The position numbers were made by a program, and so were the translations under genes. Below the pieces are notes generated by a model. That model saw nothing but the letters and a program-made list of their open reading frames with translations, did no database searches and had not been told where the DNA came from. A stretch of DNA of 64,000 nucleotides, taken from contig CAVUPB010000008.1 of NCBI GenBank assembly GCA_963743275.1, forward strand, positions 682,001 to 746,000, given 5' to 3'. This document shows positions 1-7,663 of the stretch, one piece after another (the first letter of the stretch is position 1; the number at the start of each line of letters is the position of its first letter). Source of the stretch: JALYLC01 sp963743275 (lineage in GTDB: Bacteria; Actinomycetota; Thermoleophilia; Gaiellales; JALYLC01).

Positions 1-249
1 CGGGATGACGACGCCCGCGTAGGCGGAGGGATCGACGTCCGCGAACGCGAGGTCGGATCGGAGGTTGCGGCCGGGCCGCTCGACGTAGGTGTCCCAGCCC
101 TCCTCGAAGTCGTGCACGACGAGGCGCAGGAGGCCCTTGCGCGGCGCCGCGACGTCGACCGCGTAGCCCGCCTCGCGCAGGCGGTAGAGGATGTAGTAGA
201 CCTCGAGCTCCTCGGCCGCATCGCCGGCCAGCATCAGGATGCGCTCCAT
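1..249 (-). CDS. DJ-1/PfpI-family protein, N-terminal part (runs off the window)
   Basis: This is the first 83 residues of a class I glutamine-amidotransferase-like (DJ-1/PfpI) protein; the catalytic Cys region lies beyond the window edge. The start MERILMLAGDAAEELE leads into an alternating strand/helix pattern (YILYRLREAGYAVDVAAPRKG), followed by a segment (GWDTYVERPGRNLRSDLAF) and DPSAYAGVVIP, which is the usual run-up to the nucleophile elbow. The ATG at 249 is supported by a TAGCCT -10 box at 261-256, six bases upstream, which would give a leaderless mRNA. Family members include proteases, deglycases and hydratases, so the exact role is open. It is divergent from the SDR gene at 324. Confidence 0.75.
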   Translation of the reverse strand, partial: MERILMLAGDAAEELEVYYILYRLREAGYAVDVAAPRKGLLRLVVHDFEEGWDTYVERPGRNLRSDLAFADVDPSAYAGVVIP

Positions 250-323
250 GGCCTGAGGCTATCCGCGGCAGGCGCGGCGGGCAACAGCGCGCTCCCATCG
301 GGTGGCTGCTATACACGCCAGCA

Positions 324-1070
324 ATGACAGACACGGACTTCGAGGGGCGCATCGCCCTCATCACGGGCGGGGCGAGCGGGATCGGTGCGGCGAGCGCCCG
401 GCGGATCCAGGCCGGCGGGGGTCGCGTGGCGATCTTCGACCTCGACGCGGACCGCGTGCAGGCCGCCGCGGGCGAGCTCGGCGGCGGGGCGATCGGCATC
501 GCGGGCGACGTCACCTGCTCCCCCGATCTCAACGCGGCGGTGGCGCAGGTCGAGAGCGAGCTCGGCGGCCTCGACGTGCTCGTGTGCTCGGCGGGCATCG
601 CGGGCGCGTCGCTGCGCACGACCGACGTCGACGACGCGGAGTGGGAGCGCGTGCTCGCCGTCAACGCCAACGGCGTCTTCTACGCCAACCGCGCCGCGCT
701 GCCCGGCATGATCGCGCGGGGCTACGGGCGCATCGTCAACCTCGCCTCGGTGGCAGGCAAGGAGGGCAATCCGATGGCCGCCGCCTACTCGGCCGCGAAG
801 GCTGCCGTGATCGGCCTCACGAAGTCCGTCGGCAAGGACGTCGCGACGACCGGGGTGCTCGTCAACTGCATCACGCCCTCGCCCGTCGAGACGCCGATGA
901 TCGTGGGCCTGAGCCAGGATCACCTCGACTACATGCTCTCGCGCGTGCCGATGGGCCGCCTCGCGAAGGCCGAGGAGGTCGCCGAGCTGATCGCGTTCCT
1001 CGGCAGCGACCGGATGACGTTCTCGACGGGCGCCGCGTTCGACCTCTCGGGCGGAAGGCTGACGTACTGA
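324..1070 (+). CDS. SDR-family NAD(P)-dependent oxidoreductase
   Basis: Classical short-chain dehydrogenase of 248 aa. The cofactor site TGGASGIG is near residues 14-21, the NNAG-equivalent reads CSAGIAG near 90, the catalytic Ser is in NLASVAG, and the Tyr/Lys pair is in YSAAKAA. The C-terminal GRLAKAEEVAELIAFL and DLSGG are typical of 3-oxoacyl-reductase-like sugar or alcohol dehydrogenases. Its stop codon overlaps the start of the next gene (TGATG), so it is translationally coupled to a fumarylacetoacetase-like hydrolase. The pair probably oxidises a hydroxy-acid or sugar-acid and then cleaves or hydrates the product. A TACACG-like -10 six bases before the ATG suggests a leaderless message. 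Confidence 0.9.
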   Translation: MTDTDFEGRIALITGGASGIGAASARRIQAGGGRVAIFDLDADRVQAAAGELGGGAIGIAGDVTCSPDLNAAVAQVESELGGLDVLVCSAGIAGASLRTTDVDDAEWERVLAVNANGVFYANRAALPGMIARGYGRIVNLASVAGKEGNPMAAAYSAAKAAVIGLTKSVGKDVATTGVLVNCITPSPVETPMIVGLSQDHLDYMLSRVPMGRLAKAEEVAELIAFLGSDRMTFSTGAAFDLSGGRLTY

Positions 1071-1948
1071 TGGGCGCCTTCGTTCCCCGCGGCTGGCGCC
1101 TCGTGCGGCTCGCCGGCGACGCCGGGCCGCGCCTCGGCGCGATCGACCCCGCAGCGCCCGCCGTGGTGCGCGAGCTGCGCGAGCGCGACCCGCTCGCCGC
1201 CCTCCGCCGCGGCCTCGCGCAGTGCGCCGCCGAGGCCGTCGGCGAGCACGTCGCGGACGACCCGGCCACGCTCGCGCCGCTGTCGCTGCTGACACCGCTC
1301 GCGCCCGACGAGATCTGGGCGGCGGGCGTGACCTACGAGCGCAGCCGCTCCGCGCGCGTCGAGGAGAGCGAGTCGGCGGCCGACGTCTACGATCGCGTCT
1401 ACGACGCCGAGCGTCCCGAGATCTTCCTCAAGGACGCAGCCTGCCGTCGCACCGTCGGCCCCGGCGAGCCGGTCGCCGTGCGCAGCGAATCGACCTGGAC
1501 GGTGCCGGAGGCCGAGCTCGGCCTCGTGCTCGCGGCGGACGGCTCGATCCTCGGGCTGATCGCCGGCAACGACCTGACGGCTCGCGACATCGAGGCCGCC
1601 AACCCGCTCTACATCCCGCAGGCCAAGCTCTTCGCAGCGTGCTGTGCGATCGGCCCGGCGGTGCTCGTCCCCGACGAGCCCGGCGCGCCGCTCGAGATCT
1701 CGGTGCGCATCTGGGACGCGACCGGCACGCTCGTCAACGAGGACGGCACGAGCACGGCGAAGCTGCATCGCACGCTCGAGGAGCTGGCCGGCTGGTGCGT
1801 GCGCGAGAACCCCGTCCCCGACGGGACGGTGCTGCTCACGGGCACCGGAATCGTGCCGCCCGACGAGGTCGCGCTCGCGCCGGGCTATCGCGTCGAGGTC
1901 GAGGTGGAGGGGATCGGCGTCCTCGCCAACCCGGTGCGCGCGGCGTAG
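1070..1948 (+). CDS. Fumarylacetoacetate hydrolase (FAH)-family protein
   Basis: 292-aa member of the FAH superfamily (2-keto-acid hydratases, decarboxylases and C-C hydrolases that bind a divalent metal). The fold core is visible: EIFLKDAACRRTVGPGEPV, then the acidic metal ligand in VPEAELGLVL, then GNDLTARDIE and PLYIPQAK, which resemble the 2-keto-3-deoxy-sugar-acid dehydratase/hydrolase branch. The C-terminal half holds LLTGTGIVPPDEVALAPG, the loop before the last strands. The ATG overlaps the stop of the upstream SDR by one base, which fixes the start and makes a two-gene unit. The substrate cannot be read from the sequence; an oxidised sugar acid or an aromatic ring-cleavage product would both fit. 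Confidence 0.88.
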   Translation: MGAFVPRGWRLVRLAGDAGPRLGAIDPAAPAVVRELRERDPLAALRRGLAQCAAEAVGEHVADDPATLAPLSLLTPLAPDEIWAAGVTYERSRSARVEESESAADVYDRVYDAERPEIFLKDAACRRTVGPGEPVAVRSESTWTVPEAELGLVLAADGSILGLIAGNDLTARDIEAANPLYIPQAKLFAACCAIGPAVLVPDEPGAPLEISVRIWDATGTLVNEDGTSTAKLHRTLEELAGWCVRENPVPDGTVLLTGTGIVPPDEVALAPGYRVEVEVEGIGVLANPVRAA

Positions 1949-1958
1949 GATCGCCGCC

Positions 1959-2768
1959 GTGGAGCGGTACGTCATCCGCGGCGGCCGCGAGGGGTACGAG
2001 CGGCTGCTGATCCTCGCGCGTGCGAAGTGGCCGGGCACGTGTGCGCTCTTCGAACGCGTCGGGATCGGCCGGAACATGCGCTGCCTCGATCTCGGCTGCG
2101 GCGGCGGCGAGGTCACGTTCGAGATCGCGCGCCTGGTCGGCCCGGGCGGTCGCGTGACGGGGATCGACATGGACGAGGTCAAGCTCGCCGCCGCGCGCGA
2201 CGCGGCGACCCGGCACGGGCTCGCCAACGTCGAGTTCGGGGCGGCGAACGTGAGCGAGTGGCGGGCGGACGCGACCTACGACGTCGTGTACGCGCGCTTC
2301 CTGCTCCAGCACCTGACGCGTCCCGTCGACCTGCTCCGGCGCATGTGGGGCGCGGTCGCGCCGGGCGGGGCGATCGTCGTCGAGGACGCCGACTTCGAGG
2401 CGATGTTCTGCGAGCCGCCGAATCCGGGCTTCGACTTCTTCAAGGACGTCTACCCGCGCGTGCTCGAGCGCCACGGCGGCGATGCGTACGCCGGCCGCAA
2501 GCTCTACCGCTACTTCCGGGAAGCGGGCATCCCCGAGCCCGACCAGCGGCTCGTGCAGACCGCCGACGCCTCCGGCGAGGCGAAGACGCTCACGCTCACG
2601 ACGCTCGAGGCGACCGCGGAGGGGATCGTCAGCGAGGGTCTGGCCTCCGAGGAGGAGGTGAACGACGCGCTGGCGAGCCTCGCGGCGTTCACGGACGATC
2701 CGCAGACCGTGATCGGCGACCCACGCACCCACCAGGTGTGGGCGCGCCGTCCTTCCGGTCGCGCGTGA
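1959..2768 (+). CDS. Class I SAM-dependent methyltransferase
   Basis: 269-aa methyltransferase with a textbook SAM fold. Motif I is CLDLGCGGGEVTFE (residues about 46-59), the acidic motif II is VTGIDMDEVKLAAAR, motif III follows in VEFGAANVSEW, and motif IV is YDVVYARFLLQHLTRP. The hydrophobic AVAPGGAIVVEDADF segment is motif V. The substrate-binding C-terminal half is long (about 110 aa), as in small-molecule O/N-methyltransferases. The GTG start is chosen because a TAGGAT -10 box lies seven bases upstream, directly after the FAH stop, pointing to a leaderless transcript. No neighbour indicates the acceptor. Confidence 0.88.
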   Translation: MERYVIRGGREGYERLLILARAKWPGTCALFERVGIGRNMRCLDLGCGGGEVTFEIARLVGPGGRVTGIDMDEVKLAAARDAATRHGLANVEFGAANVSEWRADATYDVVYARFLLQHLTRPVDLLRRMWGAVAPGGAIVVEDADFEAMFCEPPNPGFDFFKDVYPRVLERHGGDAYAGRKLYRYFREAGIPEPDQRLVQTADASGEAKTLTLTTLEATAEGIVSEGLASEEEVNDALASLAAFTDDPQTVIGDPRTHQVWARRPSGRA

Positions 2769-2801
2769 CGAGCAGCTTCACGCACGGACGCGCGCAGCGC
2801 C

Positions 2802-2840
2802 GGACCGCAAGATCGGGGTCAGACCCCGATCTTGCGGTCC
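2802..2840. repeat. Perfect 39-bp palindrome, GGGGTCAGACCCC family (copy a)
   Basis: Two 19-bp arms are exactly complementary around a central A. The arms begin GGACCGCAAGAT and end in the core GGGGTC-A-GACCCC. It sits between the convergent methyltransferase and RidA genes, so it probably acts as a bidirectional transcription stop, although no U-tract follows. Related copies occur at 16165, 23875, 44858/45052 and 62822. Confidence 0.9.
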
Positions 2841-2841
2841 C

Positions 2842-3243
2842 CTACGCCCGGTGGAACCGGTCGGGCAGCACCGCCACCGCCTCGATCTCGACCTTCATCC
2901 CCGGCACCGGCAGCTCCTTGACCCCCACGAGCGTGCTCGCCGGGCGCGACTCGCCGAAGAACGCCTGGCGCAGCGGGTTGATGAGCGGGCGGTCGTCGAC
3001 GTCGGTCAGGTAGACGTTGACCTTGACCACGTCGGCCGGTGCGCAGCCCGCGGCCTGGAGGATCGCGCCGAGGTTCTTGAGCACCTGCTCGCACTGCGCG
3101 ACCGTGTCGTCGCCGCCGACGAGGTCGCCGTTCGCGTCGAGGGCGGGGCAGCCCGAGACGAACAGGAAGCCGTTGGCCTCGACGGCGTCGCAGTAGTGGC
3201 TGATGGGCGCGGCCACGCCGGGTGCGGTGATCTCGCGGCGCAT
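2842..3243 (-). CDS. RidA/YjgF-family enamine/imine deaminase
   Basis: 133-aa single-domain protein of the Rid family, which hydrolyses reactive enamines and imines or serves as an accessory hydrolase in catabolic operons. The signature Arg is in RPASTLVGVKELPVPGMKVEIEA near the C-terminus, with the upstream Y-rich entry ISHYCDAVEANGFLFVSG. A GAGAGGAG Shine-Dalgarno lies just before the ATG. It is the last gene of the minus-strand catabolic operon that begins with the cupin at 6518, and its 3' end abuts a 39-bp palindrome. The specific substrate is not inferable. Confidence 0.9.
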   Translation of the reverse strand: MRREITAPGVAAPISHYCDAVEANGFLFVSGCPALDANGDLVGGDDTVAQCEQVLKNLGAILQAAGCAPADVVKVNVYLTDVDDRPLINPLRQAFFGESRPASTLVGVKELPVPGMKVEIEAVAVLPDRFHRA

Positions 3244-3276
3244 GGAACTCCTCTCAGGGGGTGGGAGATGGTTTGC

Positions 3277-4365
3277 TCAAGCCATCTCCACGATGACGCG
3301 TCCGGGCACGCCCGCCAGCGCGGCCTGGATGGCCTCGTCGGCGCGCTCGAGCGGGAATGACGGGCCGACGAGCGGCGCCAGCAGCACGCGGCCGGCGGCG
3401 ACGTCGGCGAGCAGGGAGGGAAGGGCCTCGGCGGGGTCGCCCGAGCCGTAGACGGTGCCCGTGAGCACCTTCTCGCGGTTCGTGAACTCGGCCGGGTCGA
3501 GGTCGAGGCGCGCGCCCGCCGGCGGCATGCCGACGAGCGTGGCGCGGCCTCCCGGGCGGACGCTCGCGAGCGCGAGCGCCGCCGTCGCCGGGGAGCCCAC
3601 CGCCTCGAGGGCGCAGTCGGCGCCGTCGGGCGCGAGCGCCGCGAGCAGCGCGAGGAGGTCGCCCGGGTCGCAGTCGTGCGTGGCGCCCACGGCGCGCGCG
3701 AGCGAACGGCGCGCCGGCAGCGGGTCGACCGCGACGATCGCCGACGCGCCGCGCAGGCGGGCGCCCTGGACGCAGAACTGCCCCACGCCGCCGGCGCCGA
3801 TCACGATCACTACATCGTCTGGGGCTACCTCGCGCGCGGCGCCGATGCCGGTCAGCGCGGCGCAGCCGAGCAGGGCGGCTTGGGCTGCGGGCAGCTCGTG
3901 CGTGAGCTTGAGCACGCCGCTCGCCGGCATCACGACGCGCTCGGCGAGCGCGCCGACCGCCGTCATGCGGTAGATCGTCTTGCCGCCGTCCGAGAGTCGC
4001 GTGGTGCCGTCCGGCAGCGTTCCGGCGCCGATGCCGGCGCGCAGCGGCAGGCAGGCCGTCGTCCGGCCCGCCCTGCACGGCCCGCACTCGCCGCAGGCGG
4101 GCGCCCACGACAGGATCACGCGGTCGCCGGCGGCGAGGCCGTGCACGTCGTCGCCGACGGCCTCGACCACGCCGGCGCCCTCGTGCCCGAGCACCATCGG
4201 CCGCGGCCGCACCCACTCGCCCTTGACGACGTGCAGGTCGGAGCCGCAGATGCCGACCGCGTCGATGCGCACGAGGGCGTCGCGCGGCCCCGGGCCCTCG
4301 AGGTCGATCGTGCGGACGACGAGCGGTGCGCCCGGCGCCTCGAAGAGCGCCGCGCGCACCCGCAT
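3277..4365 (-). CDS. Zinc-dependent alcohol dehydrogenase (MDR family)
   Basis: 362-aa medium-chain dehydrogenase. The catalytic zinc site shows as GICGSDLHVVKGEW and GHEGAGVVE, and the structural zinc loop as CGECGPCRAGRTTAC. The Rossmann nucleotide site is VIGAGGVGQFCVQGARLRGA. The ATG at 4365, with GCAGGAGGG upstream, gives the conserved N-terminus MRVRAALFEAPGAPL; a longer reading upstream has no homologous character. It lies 20 nt after the isochorismatase-like gene and 33 nt before RidA in the same operon. It probably oxidises a secondary alcohol or hydroxy acid formed in this pathway. Confidence 0.92.
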   Translation of the reverse strand: MRVRAALFEAPGAPLVVRTIDLEGPGPRDALVRIDAVGICGSDLHVVKGEWVRPRPMVLGHEGAGVVEAVGDDVHGLAAGDRVILSWAPACGECGPCRAGRTTACLPLRAGIGAGTLPDGTTRLSDGGKTIYRMTAVGALAERVVMPASGVLKLTHELPAAQAALLGCAALTGIGAAREVAPDDVVIVIGAGGVGQFCVQGARLRGASAIVAVDPLPARRSLARAVGATHDCDPGDLLALLAALAPDGADCALEAVGSPATAALALASVRPGGRATLVGMPPAGARLDLDPAEFTNREKVLTGTVYGSGDPAEALPSLLADVAAGRVLLAPLVGPSFPLERADEAIQAALAGVPGRVIVEMA

Positions 4366-4385
4366 CGTCCCTCCTGCCGCCGGCG

Positions 4386-4997
4386 TCAGAGCGCGGCTGC
4401 GATCTCGGCCGACGGCGCGATCTCGCACAGCCACGTCAGCGCGTAGCCGATCGCCGCGTTGTGCCACTCGTCGCCGATCGAGGACGTGCCGTCGCTGGCG
4501 ACGATCACGCGGTAGCCGATGTCGGTCGCGTAGCGCGCGGTGCTCTCGACCGAGAAGTTCGTCCACGCGCCCGTCAGGATCAGCGTGTCGATCGCCATCG
4601 CGCGCAGCACGATGTCGAGCTCGGTGCCGGCGAACGCGCTCGCGCGCTCCTTCTCGATCACGATCTCGCCGCTCTGCGGCTCGAGCCCGGGCATGACCTC
4701 CATGCCGCGCGTGCCGGCGTCGAAGCCCTCGCCGCCGAGCAGACCGCGGAACATGCGGCTCATGTTCCCGTCCGGCCGGGCGCCCTTGGCCTTGCGGTGA
4801 TGGATGTGCACGACCTGGGTCCCGCTCTTGCGTGCCGCGGCCAGCAGCGTCTTGATGTTCTCGACGACGTTCTGGGCGGCCGCGTGCTCGGGCGCGCCGG
4901 AGTCCTTCGAGGCGCCGTCGTCGGCGACGACGTCACGGTGCATGTCGAGCACCATGAACGCGGTGCGCTTGGGGTCGATTGCTTCGAGGTCAGCCAT
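4386..4997 (-). CDS. Isochorismatase-like hydrolase with Ser at the catalytic Cys position
   Basis: 203-aa member of the cysteine-hydrolase/isochorismatase fold (nicotinamidase, N-carbamoylsarcosine amidase, ureidoacrylate hydrolase). Catalytic Asp18 (VLDMHRD) and Lys116 (IEKERASAF) are present. In the nucleophile loop the usual TGxxTNxCVESTAR reads TGAWTNFSVESTAR, so Ser149 replaces the catalytic Cys. The cis-peptide region and C-terminal SSIGDEWHNAAIG loop are retained. A GAGGAG ribosome site precedes the ATG. The gene sits between the SMP-30 lactonase and the alcohol dehydrogenase. It may hydrolyse a vinyl ether or amide without a thioester intermediate, or may be a binding protein. Confidence 0.88.
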   Translation of the reverse strand: MADLEAIDPKRTAFMVLDMHRDVVADDGASKDSGAPEHAAAQNVVENIKTLLAAARKSGTQVVHIHHRKAKGARPDGNMSRMFRGLLGGEGFDAGTRGMEVMPGLEPQSGEIVIEKERASAFAGTELDIVLRAMAIDTLILTGAWTNFSVESTARYATDIGYRVIVASDGTSSIGDEWHNAAIGYALTWLCEIAPSAEIAAAL

Positions 4998-5007
4998 TGC
5001 TCACTCC

Positions 5008-5913
5008 TCAGTTCATGGTGGGCGTGCGGTGCGCGGCGACCTTCGTGCGCAGCGTGTGCACCGTCGAGGAGGTGCAGATGAAGAGCGTCTTCCAGTCCTC
5101 GCCGCCCCAGGCCTGGTTGCCGACGTTCTCGGGCGTGAGGATGCGCCCGAGCAGCTGTCCCTCGCCCGTGATCACGTGCAGGCCGCCGGGGCCCGAGAGC
5201 CAGAGGTTGCCGTTGGCGTCGAGCTTCTGGCCATCCGGGATGCCCGTCTCGAGGCTGAAGCCCTCCTGCTGGTAGATGACCTCGCCGCCGGTCAGCGAGC
5301 CGTCGGAGGCGACCGAGAAGCGGCGCACGTGCCCGCCGTCGGTGTCGTTGATCCAGAGCGTCTTCTCGTCGGGCGAGAAGCAGAGGCCGTTGGGCTTCTG
5401 GAAGTCGTCGGCCAGCAGCTGCAGCTCGCCGTCGGGCGTGACGCGGTAGACGCCGCAGAAGTCGAGCTCCTGCTCGCGCTCGACGCCGAAGCCGGGCCAG
5501 CGGCCGTAGGGCGGGTCGGTGAACACGATCGAGCCGTCCGCGGCCACGACGAGGTCGTTGGGGCTGTTGAGCTCCTTGCCCTGCCAGTGCGAGGCCAGCA
5601 CCGTGCGCGAGCCGTCCGGCTCGAGGCGGATGAGGCTGCTCGTCGAGTGCTCGCAGATCAGCAGGCGCCCCTCGAGGTCGTAGCTCAGGCCGTTGCCCTT
5701 GTTCGAGGGGTGCGCGAGCACCTCGACGCCGCCCGCCTGCGTCCAGCGCCGGCGCGTGTCGCCCGGCATGTCCGAGAACGTGAGCGAACCGCCGTCGCGG
5801 TTCGTCCACACGGGGCCCTCGGTGAAGGTGAAGCCCGAGCCGATGCACTCGAGCTCGGCGTCCGCCTCGACCAGGTCGAGCATTCCGGGCGCGTTGACTT
5901 CGACGACGCTCAT
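5008..5913 (-). CDS. SMP-30/gluconolactonase/LRE-family lactonase
   Basis: 301-aa six-bladed beta-propeller hydrolase. The divalent-metal ligands of the family can be placed in FTEGPVW (Glu), NSPNDLVV (Asn) and the GIPDGQKLDANGNLWLS segment (Asp), and the repeating blade motif KPNGLCFSPDEKTLWINDT is typical. Enzymes of this family open sugar lactones to aldonic acids, which fits the neighbouring tautomerase, cupin and dehydrogenase genes. A GGAGG site lies ten bases before the ATG. It is followed closely by the isochorismatase-like gene, so the two are co-transcribed. Confidence 0.9.
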   Translation of the reverse strand: MSVVEVNAPGMLDLVEADAELECIGSGFTFTEGPVWTNRDGGSLTFSDMPGDTRRRWTQAGGVEVLAHPSNKGNGLSYDLEGRLLICEHSTSSLIRLEPDGSRTVLASHWQGKELNSPNDLVVAADGSIVFTDPPYGRWPGFGVEREQELDFCGVYRVTPDGELQLLADDFQKPNGLCFSPDEKTLWINDTDGGHVRRFSVASDGSLTGGEVIYQQEGFSLETGIPDGQKLDANGNLWLSGPGGLHVITGEGQLLGRILTPENVGNQAWGGEDWKTLFICTSSTVHTLRTKVAAHRTPTMN

Positions 5914-5943
5914 GTACGTGCTTCCTCCTGGGACGGGGGGTTG

Positions 5944-6126
5944 CTAGAGGGCCTTGCCGGCGACGCCCCACCGGCTCGGCTTGACCCCTTCGAGGATCAC
6001 GGTGGTGTGCTCGCGGATGCCCTCGCCGAAGTTGTCGACGAGCACCTGCGTGAAGTCCTCGATGAGCTTGGGCTCGGTCTCGTCGGTGAGGCGCTTCTCG
6101 TAGATCTTCAGGTGGATGATGGGCAT
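5944..6126 (-). CDS. 4-oxalocrotonate tautomerase-like protein (60 aa)
   Basis: Small tautomerase subunit that should form hexamers. After Met removal the catalytic base is Pro1 (MPIIHLKIYEKR), and Arg11 of the active site is present, whereas the position of Arg39 is His. The helix LIEDFTQVLVDNFGEG and the C-terminal hairpin TTVILEGVKPSRWGVAG fit the family length of about 60 aa. A strong GGAGGG site precedes the ATG. It lies between the cupin and SMP-30 genes of the same operon and presumably isomerises an enol intermediate. Confidence 0.88.
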   Translation of the reverse strand: MPIIHLKIYEKRLTDETEPKLIEDFTQVLVDNFGEGIREHTTVILEGVKPSRWGVAGKAL

Positions 6127-6164
6127 GCGTCCCTCCAGTTGTTACGGCGTTCGTGGGCGGGAAT

Positions 6165-6518
6165 CTACTCGGCGGAGGCGGCCAGCGCGCGGAAGTCCTC
6201 GCGGATCGGCACGAAGACGTCGAGCACGACGGCGCCCTCGGGGCCGGCGTACGCCCCGTGCACGACGCCCGAGGGGATGTGCATCGCATCCATGGGCCCC
6301 AGCGGATGCTCCTCGCCGTCGAAGATCATCACGATCAGGCCGCTCAGGCCGATGCCGAGCTGCTCGTGCGGATGGGAGTGCTCGGGGACGATCGCCCCGG
6401 GCTCCAGCTCGACCAGATTGAGCATCGCCGCATCGCCGAAGAGCGCTCGCGCATGCACGCCTTCGGCCAGCAGGAACGGGGCGACGGCGTCGAGACGCAG
6501 GATGCGCGCGGCGGGCAC
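6165..6518 (-). CDS. Cupin-domain protein, first gene of the minus-strand operon
   Basis: 117-aa single cupin barrel. Metal motif 1 reads GAIVPEHSHPHEQLGIGLSG and motif 2 reads GPMDAMHIPSGVVHGAY, so both His pairs and the Glu are present. The GTG at 6518 is preferred over an upstream ATG at 6635 because a CATACT -10 box lies seven bases before it (leaderless pattern), and the longer version would overlap the divergent permease gene and adds a Pro/Arg-rich leader without homology. It heads the operon cupin, tautomerase, SMP-30, isochorismatase-like, ADH, RidA. It could be an isomerase, dioxygenase or sensor-type cupin. Confidence 0.8.
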   Translation of the reverse strand: MPAARILRLDAVAPFLLAEGVHARALFGDAAMLNLVELEPGAIVPEHSHPHEQLGIGLSGLIVMIFDGEEHPLGPMDAMHIPSGVVHGAYAGPEGAVVLDVFVPIREDFRALAASAE

Positions 6519-6525
6519 GCCGGGG

Positions 6526-6531
6526 AGTATG
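6526..6531 (-). promoter_or_regulatory. -10 box for the leaderless cupin gene
   Basis: On the minus strand this reads CATACT and is followed by seven bases and the GTG start. The same spacing is seen before many first genes in the window, including a CATACT six bases before the GTG at 20847. No clear -35 is seen. Confidence 0.5.
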
Positions 6532-6622
6532 TCGTCTCCGCCCGCACGGCGTCCAGCGGCCTGTTCCGCCCTCAGGAACGCGTTTGGAGCCGGGTCCGAT
6601 TTGCTGTAGCGTCTGCCGGCCG

Positions 6623-7663
6623 ATGCCGGTAGCACTCGCCTATCGACGACATCTCGGATGGGGCGTGACGCTCGCGGCGCTCGCGTTCGGGATCGTCTAC
6701 GTCTTCCTCTTCGCCGATCGCCCCGCGCACAGCGATCCCACGACGTTCTTCTCGACGCTGCTCGACGCGATCACCCAGGGCGCCCTCTACTTCGTCGTCG
6801 CCAGCGGGTTCACGCTCGTGTTCGGACTGATGCGCGTCGTCAACATGGCGCACGGCTCGCTCTACCTCGTGGCGGCCTACGTCGCGATCAACGTGCAGCG
6901 CCGGATCATCACGGGCAGTCCCGACACCCCGGTGTCGTCGACGCAGGTCAGCATGCTCAACTGGTTCTTCGTACTGCTCGTGGCGGCCGTGGTCGCGGGG
7001 CTGCTCGGGCTCGCGATGCAGCAGCTCTTCCTGCGCTGGAACCAGGGCCAGGACCTGCGTCAGGCCTTGATCACGATCGCGCTCTCGGTGATCGTGGCCG
7101 ACCAGGTCGTCGTCCACACGGGCGGCGGGGTCGCCGAGGACATGTCGTTCCCGGGCCGCGTCAACCAGTTCGTCGACCTCCACATCCGCGGCTTCTCGTA
7201 CGCGGGCGCGCGGCTGTTCATCCTCGGGCTCGCGCTCGTCGTCGGCCTCGCCCTGTGGCTGTGGCTGAAGCGCACCCGCACGGGCATGGTCATCCGCGCG
7301 GGCGTGGACGACCGCGCGATGGTCGCCGCGCTCGGCGTCAACATCCAGCGCGTCTTCATGCTCGCGTTCTTCGTCGGCTCCGCGCTGGCGGGCATGGGCG
7401 CGGTGATCGGCACGTCGCAGACGGCCGTCTCGAACGGCACCGACGGCATCTGGCTGCTCAACTCGCTCGTGGTCGTGATCATCGGCGGCATGGGGTCGCT
7501 CGCGGGCGCCGCCGTGGGCTCGATGCTGTACGGCCTGATCGGCACGTTCTCGGCGGCCTACCTTCCGGCCGGCAACACGCAGTACGCCGTCATCTTCACG
7601 TTCGTGCTGCTCGCGATCGTGCTCGCAGTGCGCCCGTACGGCATCTTCGGGCGGCCCGCGTGA
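6623..7663 (+). CDS. livH: LIV-type ABC importer permease, LivH family (system 1)
   Basis: 346-aa integral membrane subunit of a branched-chain-amino-acid-type (HAAT) importer. The family hallmark ALYFVVASGFTLVFGLMRVVNMAHGSLY lies near residues 52-78, and the C-terminal block contains VVVIIGGMGSLAGAAVGSMLYG and VLAVRPYGIFG. About eight membrane segments are evident, with an unusually long first periplasmic stretch. The ATG at 6623 is preferred to one 39 nt upstream because a TAGCGT -10 box lies at 6607-6612. Its last base overlaps the ATG of the next permease. Substrate is unknown; the same operon encodes an aldehyde dehydrogenase and a ThDP enzyme. Confidence 0.93.
   Translation: MPVALAYRRHLGWGVTLAALAFGIVYVFLFADRPAHSDPTTFFSTLLDAITQGALYFVVASGFTLVFGLMRVVNMAHGSLYLVAAYVAINVQRRIITGSPDTPVSSTQVSMLNWFFVLLVAAVVAGLLGLAMQQLFLRWNQGQDLRQALITIALSVIVADQVVVHTGGGVAEDMSFPGRVNQFVDLHIRGFSYAGARLFILGLALVVGLALWLWLKRTRTGMVIRAGVDDRAMVAALGVNIQRVFMLAFFVGSALAGMGAVIGTSQTAVSNGTDGIWLLNSLVVVIIGGMGSLAGAAVGSMLYGLIGTFSAAYLPAGNTQYAVIFTFVLLAIVLAVRPYGIFGRPA

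Noticed and set aside
302..1948. Single long frame that would fuse extra sequence to the FAH-type hydrolase
   Set aside because: The first 256 codons are Arg/Gly-rich noise antiphase to the real SDR; the hydrolase starts at the ATG overlapping the SDR stop.
6518..6635. Longer cupin starting at the ATG at 6635
   Set aside because: It would overlap the divergent livH start and its promoter and adds sequence without cupin character; the GTG at 6518 has a -10 box at leaderless spacing.
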